Positions 44,796 to 53,971 are shown, numbered from the stretch's first letter. The stretch: DNA of 64,000 nt from Microvirga sp. 3-52 (GCF_018383585.1 NZ_JAHAMK010000006.1:153390-217389); one strand, 5' to 3'. The notes: generated from the letters alone by a model not told the origin. Numbers and translations are program-made.

Positions 44796-46195
44796 ACGTC
44801 CGGCGGCACGGCCGTGACCAGACCCAGCCGGTCGCGGCGCAGCCAGCGCCACAGCATCAAGCAGGCCACCACGGCGAGCCCGCTGGCAAGCCCGATCCAG
44901 ATGCCGACGCCCCGCAGCGACGTGCCGAAGGCCAGGATGGTGCCGAGCGGCAGGCCCACACCCCAATAGCCGAGCGCCGCATAGATCATCGGCACGCGGG
45001 TATCCTGCAACCCGCGCAGCATTCCGGCGCCGACCGCCTGCGCGCCGTCCACCAGCTGGAAGATGGCTGCCACCACCAGGAAGGTGCGTGCCAGATCGAT
45101 GACGAGCGCATTCCTGGGATCATTCGCGTCGAGGAAGACACCGAGCAGCAGGTGGGGCGCAAACAGCATCAGGGAGGCGGTGATGACCATGAAGCCGGTG
45201 CCGAGGGCAAAGGATGTCCAGCCGGCACGGGTGACGCCACCTGCGTCCTGCGCCCCATAGGCCCGGCCCACGCGCACCGTCACAGCCTGTCCGATGCCGA
45301 GGGGCACGGAGAAGCAGAAGGATGCGATCTGCAGCGCCACCGCGTGAGCCGCCAGCTCGCTTGCGCCGATGCGGCCCATCAGCATGGCGGCGGCATTGAA
45401 GATCGTGACCTCGAACATCAGCGTGAGGCCGATGGGCAGGCCGATCCGCCAGAGGGTGCGATAGCGCGGCCAGTCGGCCCGCCAGAAGCGCCCGAAGACG
45501 TGATAGCGCCTGAACCTCGGATGGAGGACGATCACCAGGGCGAGTCCAAGGAACATGAAGGTGCTCGAGATGATCGTGCCGATACCCACGCCGATCAGCC
45601 CCAGGGCCGGAAGGCCGAAGGAGCCCACCATCAGGGCATAGGCCGCGCCGAAATTGACCGGGATGGCGAGGAGGCCGATGAACAAAGCCCAGCCGGGGCG
45701 CTCCAGCGCCGCCAGGAACGAGCGCAGCACCAGAAACAACAGAAATGGCAGAAGGCTCCACTGCAGCGCGCGAATATACTGGCCAGCACTATGGGCAAGC
45801 CCCGGCTCCTGTCCGATGGCCAGAAGGATCCTCTCCCCATTCCAGGCCACGATCCAGATCGGCACGGCGACCGTCACGCAGGCCCAGAGGCCCTGGCGCA
45901 CCGTACGCCGCACCTCGCGCACGGAATGCCGCTTGCGGCCAAGCTCCTCGGCGATCATTGGCGAGGTCGCGTTGATCAGGCCGATCCCGAAGATCAGGAA
46001 GGCGAAATAGAGGTTGGTGCCGAGCGCACCCGCCGCCAGCGCCTCCGATCCCATCCAGCCCATCAGGATGACGTCGGACGTGATCAAGGCGTTCTGTGCA
46101 ATGGTTGCAAGAACCAGGGGCCAGCCGAGGGCCAGAGTTGCACGCAGCTCCGCTAGCCAAGCAGCGCGCTCGAAGGTCGATTCTCTCGAAATCAT
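44774..46195 (-). CDS. MATE family efflux transporter (NorM-like)
   Basis: The 473-residue protein has about twelve membrane helices and MATE features: LGWPLVLATIAQNALITSDVILMGWMG at the N-terminus, repeated at the middle by IGLPIGLTLMFEVTIFNAAAMLMG. It has IGQAVTVRVGRAYGA and PLGTILAFG. MATE proteins export drugs or metabolites using proton or sodium gradients. The ATG at 46195 is the start ahead of the first helix. It converges on ispH with a 22-bp overlap. The substrate is unknown. Confidence 0.88.
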   Translation of the reverse strand: MISRESTFERAAWLAELRATLALGWPLVLATIAQNALITSDVILMGWMGSEALAAGALGTNLYFAFLIFGIGLINATSPMIAEELGRKRHSVREVRRTVRQGLWACVTVAVPIWIVAWNGERILLAIGQEPGLAHSAGQYIRALQWSLLPFLLFLVLRSFLAALERPGWALFIGLLAIPVNFGAAYALMVGSFGLPALGLIGVGIGTIISSTFMFLGLALVIVLHPRFRRYHVFGRFWRADWPRYRTLWRIGLPIGLTLMFEVTIFNAAAMLMGRIGASELAAHAVALQIASFCFSVPLGIGQAVTVRVGRAYGAQDAGGVTRAGWTSFALGTGFMVITASLMLFAPHLLLGVFLDANDPRNALVIDLARTFLVVAAIFQLVDGAQAVGAGMLRGLQDTRVPMIYAALGYWGVGLPLGTILAFGTSLRGVGIWIGLASGLAVVACLMLWRWLRRDRLGLVTAVPPDVQEAFAS

Positions 46196-46266
46196 GATAG
46201 GCGGCTTGTAGCCAACCCGAAGCCGGAAAGCCACACCCGCATGGACACGAGGAATCCTCTTTGGGG

Positions 46267-46375
46267 CGTCGGCCCCAAAAGCAGGCCCCACATTGGGATC
46301 CGTCCGATGCTCTCTTCCTGTGATGAACGCATCACTGAGAGCGGAAAACCGGGGCCACTTTCCGCCCGATGCGCT
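46267..46375. repeat. palindromic intergenic repeat, family C (two-hairpin form, diverged)
   Basis: GCGTCGGCCCCAAAAGCAGG...CCGATGC then GCGGAAAACCGGGG...CCACTTTCCGC...GATGCGCT, the same two-part plan as 3439-3550 but with decayed arms. It ends just before the EcfG promoter of the amidoligase gene. Confidence 0.65.
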
Positions 46376-46382
46376 GGACCAA

Positions 46383-46408
46383 GGAACCTGAGCGGAAGCG
46401 CACCCGTT
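46383..46408 (+). promoter_or_regulatory. EcfG promoter of the amidoligase-GATase operon
   Basis: GGAAC (46383-46387), 17 bases and CGTT (46405-46408) match the EcfG consensus exactly. The amidoligase start is 45 bp downstream, with CCGGAG as ribosome site at 46441-46446. Confidence 0.7.
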
Positions 46409-46452
46409 CACCCCATTGCTCACGTTTAGGTGTTGTTCTTCCGGAGTTTTCG

Positions 46453-47430
46453 ATGGCGCAGCCTGCGCTTTCAACCGAGATCGAGTTTGCCGTGCCGCCG
46501 ATCCTGCACAACGAGCAGGGGCAGATGCGCACGGTCGGAGTCGAAATCGAGTTCGTTGGCCCCTCCGCCGAGAGGACCGTGCAGGCTTTGCAGGAAGCGC
46601 TCGGCGGCCGGCTCCTCGAGGAAGACCCGCATGCCTTCGCGTTGAAGGAATCAGCCATCGGCGATCTGACGGTCGAGCTCGACAGCCGGATTCTGCATCC
46701 GGGCAAGCAGGCCGGAACGCAAAGAGGCGTCCTGCCCAAGATCGCCGCCCTTTTCGGCTTCGCGGCCCGCTATCTCGTTCCGTGCGAACTGGTGACGGCA
46801 CCGATCCCCATGGATCGGCTCCAGGAACTCAATCGCATCCTGACGATCCTGCGCGGGGCTGGCGCCAAGGGCACGCAGGATGCCCCCTTCTATGCCTTCG
46901 GCCTGCATTTCAACCCGGAGATCCCGCGCCAGGATGCGGCGACACTCACAGCCTTCATGAAGAGCTTCGCCCTGCTCAATCCATGGCTTCGTCGTGAGGC
47001 CTCGCCGGATGCCACCCGCAATCTTCTGGGCTTTGCCGATCCATTTCCGGCCGAGTATGTCCGCACGATCGCCGATCCGGATTACTGGCCGGACATTCCC
47101 ACCTTCACCGACGATTACCTCGCCTTCAATGCGACCCGGAACCGGGATCTCGATCTCCTGCCGCTCCTGCATCATTTCGATGCGAAGCAGGTGCGTGCCA
47201 TTCTGCCGAACGAGAAGATCAACGGCCGCCCCACCTTCCATTATCGCCTGCCCGATGCGCGGGTGAGCGATCCCGGCTGGAGCATCGCACCGGACTGGAA
47301 CCGCTGGGTCTGCGTCGAGCGGCTGGCAAGCGACCGCGAGAAATTGGAGGCCGTCGGATCCGCCTATCTGTCATTCGAGGGGGAGGACAAGAGCTGGGCC
47401 AACGTGGTGGAGCAGATCGTACGGTCATGA
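46453..47430 (+). CDS. putative amidoligase (COOH-NH2 ligase family)
   Basis: The 325-residue protein matches the putative amidoligase family (PF12224 type, distant kin of glutamine synthetase and glutamate-cysteine ligase). It has MRTVGVEIEFVGPS, the first Glu-x-Glu metal site, DLTVELDSR, ELVTAPIPM, and the AFGLHFNPEIP strand with its histidine. Such enzymes should join an amine and a carboxyl group using ATP; no substrate is proven here. It overlaps the GATase gene by ATGA and has a perfect EcfG promoter. Family knowledge predicts the pair makes a gamma-glutamyl-like compound or modifies a peptide or cell-wall part. Confidence 0.8.
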   Translation: MAQPALSTEIEFAVPPILHNEQGQMRTVGVEIEFVGPSAERTVQALQEALGGRLLEEDPHAFALKESAIGDLTVELDSRILHPGKQAGTQRGVLPKIAALFGFAARYLVPCELVTAPIPMDRLQELNRILTILRGAGAKGTQDAPFYAFGLHFNPEIPRQDAATLTAFMKSFALLNPWLRREASPDATRNLLGFADPFPAEYVRTIADPDYWPDIPTFTDDYLAFNATRNRDLDLLPLLHHFDAKQVRAILPNEKINGRPTFHYRLPDARVSDPGWSIAPDWNRWVCVERLASDREKLEAVGSAYLSFEGEDKSWANVVEQIVRS

Positions 47431-48128
47431 CGAGCCCCCTGATCGGCGTCACCACTTCCCGGCATGGTGGATGGCGCAGCTACCTCATGCACCGGCTGGC
47501 GCTTTATCGGGCGGGTGCGCGTTCCGTTCGCCTCATGCCCGGCCATCCGCTGCCGACAGAGCCGCTGCAGGGTCTCGTGATCGGCGGCGGCGACGATATC
47601 GGCGCGGAAATCTATGGCGGAAAGGTCCTGCCCGATGTGCGCATCGATCCCGAACGCGACAAGCTGGAGCTCGGCCTTCTCAAGGCGGCCCTCCCGGCGG
47701 GACTGCCGATCCTCGGCATCTGCCGGGGATCGCAGATGATCAACGTGGCGCTCGGCGGCACACTGCACACGGACATCTACGAGGTCTACGTTCAGGCGCC
47801 GAAGATGCGCACGGTCCTGCCGCGCAAGACCGTGACCATCGAGTATGGCTCCAGGCTGGATCGCATCCTGAGCTGCAATCCCTGCCAGGTGAATGCCCTG
47901 CATCACCAATCCGTCGACCGGCTCGGCCAGGGATTGAAGATTGCCGCCCATGACGAGAGCGGCATCGTGCAGGCCATCGAGAGCGAGAGCGCGCCGTTCC
48001 TGCTCGGCGTTCAATGGCATCCGGAGCTTCTGGTCTGGAAGAAGCCGCAGCAGCGGCTGTTTGCAGCTCTGGCCGATGCGGCATGCGAGGCTGCAGCCCC
48101 GCTCTCGGCAACAGCGCATGCCGGATAG
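47427..48128 (+). CDS. class I glutamine amidotransferase-like hydrolase (peptidase C26, PuuD-like)
   Basis: The 233-residue protein has LVIGGGDDIGAEIYGG, the nucleophile cysteine in LGICRGSQMINVALGG, and VQWHPELL with the catalytic His-x-Glu. That is the triad of gamma-glutamyl hydrolases such as PuuD. It is coupled (ATGA) to the amidoligase. It may remove the group that the ligase adds, or feed ammonia to it. Both directions are inference; the coupling and shared stress promoter argue that they work on one compound. Confidence 0.85.
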   Translation: MTSPLIGVTTSRHGGWRSYLMHRLALYRAGARSVRLMPGHPLPTEPLQGLVIGGGDDIGAEIYGGKVLPDVRIDPERDKLELGLLKAALPAGLPILGICRGSQMINVALGGTLHTDIYEVYVQAPKMRTVLPRKTVTIEYGSRLDRILSCNPCQVNALHHQSVDRLGQGLKIAAHDESGIVQAIESESAPFLLGVQWHPELLVWKKPQQRLFAALADAACEAAAPLSATAHAG

Positions 48129-48160
48129 ATCAGTGCATCGTGCGGAAAGTGGATCCGGCT

Positions 48161-49681
48161 TTAACGAGCCCGCCTCGATGCGCGCGGAAACAGCGGGATG
48201 ACCTTATTGTCGCTCTGCGTGTTCAGGTGCCGCTGGATCGCGATGTGCAGGTCACGGCTGACGATGGGTTTCTGGAGCAGCGGGAATTCGCTGTCTTCGC
48301 CGGTGACGACGGGATTGCCGGTGATCAGCAGCACGGGCAGGCTCGGGAAGACCTGCCGCACTTCGCGCGCCAGCATGACCCCGTTCATCGTCCCGGGCAT
48401 GGCGACGTCGGCGAGGACGAGTGCGGGTCTGCGCGCGCTCAGGGCTCTTACGGCCTGTGCCGCGTCGGTCGCGATGGTGGTCACGTAGCCGAATTCTTCC
48501 AGAGTCGATTGCAGCGCGAGCGCGACTTCGAGCTCGTCATCAACCACAAGGATTTCCGTGTGGTTCTGCACGCTCCCGTCCAGCCCGTCATCCTCGCTCG
48601 AAGGACCGGATGGCAACAGGGTCGCCGCGTCGGTACGCGGGATATAGAGGATGATGGAGGTCCCATTGCCATCCCGCCGCACCTCCGAGGCGCCTCCGAC
48701 ACCCTGCAGAAAGTGCAGGCCCTGGCGCAGGGACAGCCAAGACGACAGATCGATATCCCGCAAGGCGAAGTCCTGTTCCAGTTCGGCCTCAGGCGCAGGG
48801 CGCCCTTCGACCTCTGGACCGGCGCTGCGGATCGTCAGCTGCACGAAGTCCCCCTCGCGTGTCAGATCGGGCAGCGAGCCTTTTTCGACCTGCACGTTGC
48901 GGGCCTCGAGCGTGATGGTGCCTCCCTGAGGCAGCGCATCCCGGACATGGCCGCTCAGGGTCACGATGGCCGTTTGGATGTCGTCGGGGTTCGCCTCGAT
49001 GGACCAGAGATCCTCCGCGAGAGAGACGCGCAGTTCGACCGTGTCGCGCAAAAGCGAGCGGCTCATCAGCTCGGCCACCGAGCTCACCTGCTCTGCAATG
49101 TTCACATATTGCAGCTTGGACTCGCCGTGCCGGGCGAAGGCCGTCGAGTGGGCGATGAGCTTGGCGGCCTGATCGGAGGCCACGAGGGCCGAGAGTAGCT
49201 TGCGCTGCAGGGTCGGCTGATCCTTCAGCTGACGTGCTGCCGCATCGATATTGGCGCTGATCACCATGAGCCGGTTATTGAGGTCATGAGTGATGCCGTC
49301 CCGCAGCCGGTCGACGGCCTCTGCCTTCTGAACGCGGCGCAGGGCATCGTCCTCGTCAGGTGCAGGCGTGTCCTCGAATGCGGAGAATTCAGCGAAGGAG
49401 AGGGAGGCATCGGAAGACGGCTCGAAGGGAGCAGCCGTCACGTCCTCGAACACGGACAACTCGTCGGATGCGTCGTCGTCCCTGTGCCGCAGAGCCTGCG
49501 TGATCTGCCGTCCGATCAGCAAGGGAGCCCCGGCGGTGAGAAGCAGAAAAAGCCCTGATGCCGCAGCCACGAGAGCCGGATTCCTGACATAGGCGGCCAC
49601 CGCCAGCGCGAAACCCGACATGATCAGGACGCCGGACAGGCTCAGCAGAGACAGCTTCAACGAGACAGGGAGCAGATGCAT
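48161..49681 (-). CDS. hybrid histidine kinase with degenerate ATPase domain and intact receiver
   Basis: The 506-residue protein has two membrane helices (about 5-58), an acidic linker, a His-box with His132 in DGITHDLNNRLMV, an ATPase-like region (about 225-348) and a receiver (376-485). The ATPase lacks key parts. The N-box Asn is His245 (SGHVRDALPQGG), the D-x-G-x-G is replaced by RSAGPE near 285-290, and no GLGL lid is seen. The receiver is intact: Asp381/Asp382, Asp425, Thr454 and Lys471. It is probably a phosphatase/phosphotransfer or docking protein rather than a kinase. I chose the ATG at 49681; the frame is open to 49732. It is divergent from the GH3 gene. Confidence 0.78.
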   Translation of the reverse strand: MHLLPVSLKLSLLSLSGVLIMSGFALAVAAYVRNPALVAAASGLFLLLTAGAPLLIGRQITQALRHRDDDASDELSVFEDVTAAPFEPSSDASLSFAEFSAFEDTPAPDEDDALRRVQKAEAVDRLRDGITHDLNNRLMVISANIDAAARQLKDQPTLQRKLLSALVASDQAAKLIAHSTAFARHGESKLQYVNIAEQVSSVAELMSRSLLRDTVELRVSLAEDLWSIEANPDDIQTAIVTLSGHVRDALPQGGTITLEARNVQVEKGSLPDLTREGDFVQLTIRSAGPEVEGRPAPEAELEQDFALRDIDLSSWLSLRQGLHFLQGVGGASEVRRDGNGTSIILYIPRTDAATLLPSGPSSEDDGLDGSVQNHTEILVVDDELEVALALQSTLEEFGYVTTIATDAAQAVRALSARRPALVLADVAMPGTMNGVMLAREVRQVFPSLPVLLITGNPVVTGEDSEFPLLQKPIVSRDLHIAIQRHLNTQSDNKVIPLFPRASRRAR

Positions 49682-49814
49682 AGGCTTTCTAAAATATGAT
49701 TTGACCTGACGGCCCCCAGACGCCACTTGCACAACTTATCTTGTGTAGCACGAGCGGGCGGCAAGCGAGGGCGACCTCGCGATAAAGTGTTATTGTTCCA
49801 TAAAGGAGATAATT

Positions 49815-52070
49815 GTGCGGCTTTCTGATGTCCCTGGCTTGACGCAACTGATGCTTGCACTGACTCTGACGGCCTCGGCTCTCCCGGCAGCAAGTGCCCA
49901 GGAGGCGGGTGCACAAGCCATCGAGCGCCGGCTGAGCGAGCTTCTCGGGCAGATGACCCTCGAAGAGAAGATCGGCCAGCTGAATCTTGTCTCCCATGGT
50001 CCGCCGCTGCGTTGGGAAGATATCTCCGAGGGGAAGGCTGGGGCCCTGCTGAACTTCAACAGCGCCCAGGATGTAGCCCGTGCTCAGGCTCTGGCACGCC
50101 AGAGCCGTCTCAAGATCCCGCCGCTCTTCGGGCTCGACGTCCTGCACGGCTTCCGCACTCAGTTTCCTTTGCCGCTGGGCGAGGCTGCCGCCTTCAGCCC
50201 ACGCGTCTCCCGGCTCGCTTCCGAATGGGCCGCGAAGGAAGCGGCCTATGTCGGCGTGAACTGGACCTTCGCGCCTATGGCCGACCTGTCGCGCGACAGC
50301 CGCTGGGGCCGCATCGTCGAGGGCTTCGGCGAAGATCCGACGCTCGGTGCCGCGCTCACGGCGGCCCGCGTGGAAGGCTTCCGCAAGGGCGGCCTCGCCG
50401 CAGCCGCCAAGCATTTCGCCGGCTATGGCGCTCCGCAGGGCGGACGCGATTACGACACCACCTACATCCCGCGTGCGGAGATGTACGACACCTACCTGCC
50501 GCCGTTCCGGGCAGCGGTGGAAGCGGGCACGGCCAGCTTCATGGCTGCCTTCAATGCCTTGAACGGCGAGCCCTCGACGGCAAACCCGTGGCTGCTGACG
50601 GATGTGCTGCGCACCCAATGGGGCTTCGACGGCTTCGTCACCTCCGACTGGGTCGGCATCGGCGAGCTCATCAATCACGGCATCGCGGCGGATGGTGCAG
50701 AAGCGGCCCGCAAGGCGATCCTCGCCGGCGTCGACATGGACATGATGGGCCAGCTCTACATCAAGCACTTGCCTGACGAAGTGCGGGCAGGCCGGGTGCC
50801 GGAGAGCGTGATTGACGAATCCGTGCGGCGCGTGCTGCGCACCAAATTCCGCATGGGTCTCTTCGACCGCCCGGACATCGACCCCTCCCGTCTCGATTCG
50901 GCATTCCCTTCGGCGGAATCGCGCCAGGCTGCCCGCGAAGTCGCCCGCGAAACCTTCGTGCTGCTGCAGAACCGGGACAACGTGCTGCCGGTGCCGTCGA
51001 GCGTCCGATCGATCGCGGTCGTCGGCCCCCTGGCCGATGCGCCTCACGACCAAATGGGCCCTCACGCGGCCCGCGGCCACAAGGAGGACAGCGTCACGAT
51101 TCTCGAAGGCATCCGTCGCCGCGCCGAGCAGGCGGGACTTTCGGTGCGCCATGCCCCGGCCTGCGACCTGTTCTGCCGCAACACGGACGGGCTGCCCGCG
51201 GCGCTTGAGGCGGCCAGGGAGTCGGACTTCGTCATCGCCGTCTTCGGCGAGCCGCAGGAACTGTCAGGAGAGGCCGCCTCCCGCGCCCATTTGGAGCTCA
51301 ACGGCAAGCAGATCGAGGTGCTGGAGGAGCTCGCCAAGACCGGCAAGCCCGTCGCCCTCGTCATCATGGGCGGGCGTCCGCAGGTGCTGGGCCCGGTCGC
51401 GGAGCGCATCCCGTCGATCCTGATGGCCTGGTACCCGGGCACCGAGGCAGGCCCCGCGGTGGCCGATGTCCTGTTCGGCGACGTGAGCCCGAGCGGCAAG
51501 CTCCCGGTCACATGGCCCCGCGCCACGGGCCAGCTGCCGCTCTATTACAACCGGCTTCCCACGGGACGCCCCACCCTGCCCGACAACCGTTTCACCCTGC
51601 ACTACATCGACGAGGCGATCGCGCCGCTCTACCCCTTCGGCTGGGGACTGAGTTACACGCAATTCGCCTACTCGGACGCGAAGATCAGCCAGACGCAGCT
51701 CGACGAAAGCCGGACTCTGGAGGTCTCGCTCAATGTGAAGAACACGGGCGCGCGGGAGGGCCAGGAGGTCATTCAGCTCTATACCCGCGACCCGGTGGCA
51801 AGCCGCAGCCGCCCCCTGCGCGAGCTGAAGGCCTTCGAGAAGATCGCACTCAAGCCCGGCGAGACGAAGCAGGTCACCCTGCGCGTGCCCGTCGAGTCCC
51901 TCGGCTTCCACTTGGATGACGGCTCCTATCTCGTGGAGGCAGGGACCATCCAGGTCTTCGTCGGCGGCTCTTCGCTCGCCGAGCCCGTGGGCGAGGCCGA
52001 GATCCTCAAGACCTTGCGCATTCCGCCCATGGAGCGCCGCGCCTCCGCCTCCACCAGCGTTGCGCAGTAA
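49815..52070 (+). CDS. bglX: periplasmic beta-glucosidase, GH3 (BglX-like)
   Basis: The 751-residue enzyme has a signal peptide (LMLALTLTASALPAASA) and the GH3 plan: a TIM barrel (about 35-360), an alpha/beta sandwich (about 390-600) and a fibronectin-like domain (about 650-725). The nucleophile is Asp278 in GFVTSDWVGI, and KHFAGYG is the substrate-binding motif. It should release glucose from beta-glucosides in the periplasm. The start is GTG at 49815 behind a good AAGGAG. A strong terminator follows. It is divergent from the hybrid kinase gene. Confidence 0.9.
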   Translation: MRLSDVPGLTQLMLALTLTASALPAASAQEAGAQAIERRLSELLGQMTLEEKIGQLNLVSHGPPLRWEDISEGKAGALLNFNSAQDVARAQALARQSRLKIPPLFGLDVLHGFRTQFPLPLGEAAAFSPRVSRLASEWAAKEAAYVGVNWTFAPMADLSRDSRWGRIVEGFGEDPTLGAALTAARVEGFRKGGLAAAAKHFAGYGAPQGGRDYDTTYIPRAEMYDTYLPPFRAAVEAGTASFMAAFNALNGEPSTANPWLLTDVLRTQWGFDGFVTSDWVGIGELINHGIAADGAEAARKAILAGVDMDMMGQLYIKHLPDEVRAGRVPESVIDESVRRVLRTKFRMGLFDRPDIDPSRLDSAFPSAESRQAAREVARETFVLLQNRDNVLPVPSSVRSIAVVGPLADAPHDQMGPHAARGHKEDSVTILEGIRRRAEQAGLSVRHAPACDLFCRNTDGLPAALEAARESDFVIAVFGEPQELSGEAASRAHLELNGKQIEVLEELAKTGKPVALVIMGGRPQVLGPVAERIPSILMAWYPGTEAGPAVADVLFGDVSPSGKLPVTWPRATGQLPLYYNRLPTGRPTLPDNRFTLHYIDEAIAPLYPFGWGLSYTQFAYSDAKISQTQLDESRTLEVSLNVKNTGAREGQEVIQLYTRDPVASRSRPLRELKAFEKIALKPGETKQVTLRVPVESLGFHLDDGSYLVEAGTIQVFVGGSSLAEPVGEAEILKTLRIPPMERRASASTSVAQ

Positions 52071-52075
52071 TCCGG

Positions 52076-52110
52076 AAGACTGCCGGAAACGAATTTCCGG
52101 CAGTCTTTTT
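52076..52110 (+). terminator. rho-independent terminator
   Basis: A perfect 14-bp stem (AAGACTGCCGGAAA/TTTCCGGCAGTCTT) with a CGAA tetraloop, followed by TTT, lies 6 bp after the GH3 stop codon. Confidence 0.92.
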
Positions 52111-52153
52111 GGCTTATTGGATTCGTGAAGGGATCGGCGTTAGGCTCGTGCCT

Positions 52154-52945
52154 ATGAACGCTCATTCGACAAATCCTGAGCATCGTGACTTCACGATCCG
52201 GTCGGTGAAGTCCATCGCGGCATCCGAACGAACTGGGGCGGCCGATACGCTCCTGGGCATGGCCCTCACTTTCGTTGCAGGTGCCATCAATGCCGGCGGC
52301 TTTCTGGCGATCGGCCATTATACCTCGCACATGTCGGGTATCGTCTCTGCCATGGCCGACCATTTGGCGCTGGGCTCCCTCGGCATCGTGGGGATCGGCC
52401 TTGCGGCCTTCCTGCCCTTCGTCTTCGGGGCAGCCTGTTCGGCCATGCTGATCAACTGGGGCCGGCGCCATCACCTGGGCAGCCGTTACGCCATGCCGCT
52501 GATGCTCGAGGCGTTCCTTCTTCTGGGATTCGGCATTCTGGGCTGGCTCACCCATCCATCTCCGGTCTTTGTCGCAATCGCCGTGCCTCTCCTGTGCTTC
52601 ATCATGGGCCTGCAGAACGCCACGGTGACGAAGATCTCGGGCGCACGCATGCGCACGACCCATGTGACCGGTATCGTGACGGATATCGGCATCGAGCTCG
52701 GCAAGCTGCTCTACTGGAATCGCAATCCGCACAATCCGGACCGGATCCTGGCGGACCGTGACAAGCTGCGCCTGCTCGTCCTTCTACTGGCATCCTTCTT
52801 CATCGGCGGCGTGACGGGCGCCATCGGATTCAGCCAGATCGGCTTTCTGTTCTCATTTCCCTTCGCGCTTCTGCTGCTTCTGCTCGCTGGACCTCCCCTG
52901 GCTGAGGATGCCTCCAGCCTCGTCCGCCAGATCGAGAGGCGCTGA
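52154..52945 (+). CDS. YoaK family DUF1275 membrane protein
   Basis: The 263-residue protein has about six membrane helices and the DUF1275 features AGAINAGGFLAIGHYTSHMSG and LCFIMGLQNATVTKISGARMRTTHVTG. This family is widespread, and its function is unknown. The ATG at 52154 is preferred, though the frame is open to 52109 within the preceding terminator. No ribosome site is obvious. The N-terminal 40 residues are hydrophilic. Confidence 0.85.
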   Translation: MNAHSTNPEHRDFTIRSVKSIAASERTGAADTLLGMALTFVAGAINAGGFLAIGHYTSHMSGIVSAMADHLALGSLGIVGIGLAAFLPFVFGAACSAMLINWGRRHHLGSRYAMPLMLEAFLLLGFGILGWLTHPSPVFVAIAVPLLCFIMGLQNATVTKISGARMRTTHVTGIVTDIGIELGKLLYWNRNPHNPDRILADRDKLRLLVLLLASFFIGGVTGAIGFSQIGFLFSFPFALLLLLLAGPPLAEDASSLVRQIERR

Positions 52946-52978
52946 CACCTTGCCGGCGAACTAGACCTCACACGCAGC

Positions 52979-53003
52979 GGAACACTGCAGAGGCTTGACG
53001 GTT
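52979..53003 (+). promoter_or_regulatory. imperfect EcfG-type promoter before the DUF1206 gene
   Basis: GGAAC (52979-52983), 16 bases and GGTT (53000-53003), one mismatch from CGTT. The gene starts 29 bp later. Confidence 0.35.
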
Positions 53004-53031
53004 CTCTCGTGACAGAACGGAGCCGCCAGCC

Positions 53032-53871
53032 ATGCCCACGATCCGCCATAACCCCATCGAGACTCTAGCCCGTCTCGGCTATGGTGCACGGGGCATCGTT
53101 TATGGTCTCGTCGGGGGCATGGCTCTTCTCGCTGCCATCGGATCGGGCGGACAGACGGGAGGGAGCCGCAGCGCGCTGCAGACGCTCCTGTCGCAGCCCT
53201 TCGGCAAGGTCTGGCTCATCCTGATCGCCCTCGGCCTGTTCGGCTTTTGCGCCTGGCGCGTTCTGGAAGCGCTGACCGATGCCGACCGACGAGGCTCCGA
53301 CATGAAGGGCCTGGGCATCAGGGCCGCGCATCTGATCAGCGGCTTTATCTATGCCGGTCTTGCCCTCTCGGCCCTGAACCTCGCCCTCGGCCGGGGCTCC
53401 GGCGGCGGCGAGGACCAGGCGGCGCAGGACTGGACGGCCTGGCTCATGAGCCAGCCTTTCGGTCAATGGCTGGTCGGCCTCGTCGGCCTTGCCGTGGCGG
53501 GGGTAGGCCTCGCTTTCATCTGGAAGGCCTGGCGCGGCGATGTGGCGGAGCGTCTTTCTCTGCCTGCCGATAAGCGAGAATGGATCGTCACCCTCGGCCG
53601 TATGGGCTTTGCCGCCCGCGGCGTCGTCTTCCTGATGATCGGCGGCTTCCTGATTCTCGCCGCCCTTCACGCCTCGTCCTCGGAAGTGCATGGCCTGGGC
53701 GGAGCGCTCCAGGCTCTTCAGCAGCAGCCCTATGGCTGGGCCCTGCTGGCGCTGACCGCGCTGGGCCTCTTCGCCTTCGGCCTCTTCGGCCTCGTCCAGG
53801 CCCGCTACCGCCACATCGATGCCCCCGATCTCGACGACGCCAAAGCCGCCGTTGCGCCGATGGGACGATGA
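53032..53871 (+). CDS. DUF1206 membrane protein with three repeats
   Basis: The 279-residue protein has six membrane helices arranged as three similar two-helix units. The first begins ARLGYGARGIVYGLVGGMAL, the second at about 97 with GIRAAHLISGFIYAGLALSAL, the third at about 188 with GRMGFAARGVVFLMIGGFLIL. Each unit then has a QPFG or QPYGW turn (SQPFGKVWL, SQPFGQWLV, QQPYGWALL). This is the DUF1206 triplication. Its role is unknown; an EcfG-like promoter upstream hints at a stress link. Confidence 0.85.
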   Translation: MPTIRHNPIETLARLGYGARGIVYGLVGGMALLAAIGSGGQTGGSRSALQTLLSQPFGKVWLILIALGLFGFCAWRVLEALTDADRRGSDMKGLGIRAAHLISGFIYAGLALSALNLALGRGSGGGEDQAAQDWTAWLMSQPFGQWLVGLVGLAVAGVGLAFIWKAWRGDVAERLSLPADKREWIVTLGRMGFAARGVVFLMIGGFLILAALHASSSEVHGLGGALQALQQQPYGWALLALTALGLFAFGLFGLVQARYRHIDAPDLDDAKAAVAPMGR

Positions 53872-53894
53872 ATCTCAACAATCGTGGGGAAAAC

Positions 53895-53971
53895 TGGCGA
53901 TCCCGGGAAGACTCGAACTTCCGACCTTCGGTTTAGGAAACCGCTGCTCTGTCCGGCTGAGCTACGGGACC
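53895..53971 (-). tRNA. tRNA-Arg (anticodon CCU)
   Basis: On the minus strand the 77-nt sequence folds as a tRNA. The acceptor GGTCCCG pairs with CGGGATC, the D arm is GCTC/GAGC, the anticodon loop is TTCCTAA (CCT, plus-strand 53935-53937), and the T arm GGAAG-TTCGAGT-CTTCC is normal. The discriminator is G and the 3' CCA is encoded. The top anticodon-stem pair is G-A. It sits 23 bp after the convergent DUF1206 gene. Confidence 0.93.

Noticed and set aside
53895..53971. The tRNA-Arg gene as an integration site
   Set aside because: No integrase and no repeated copy of its 3' end are seen nearby.
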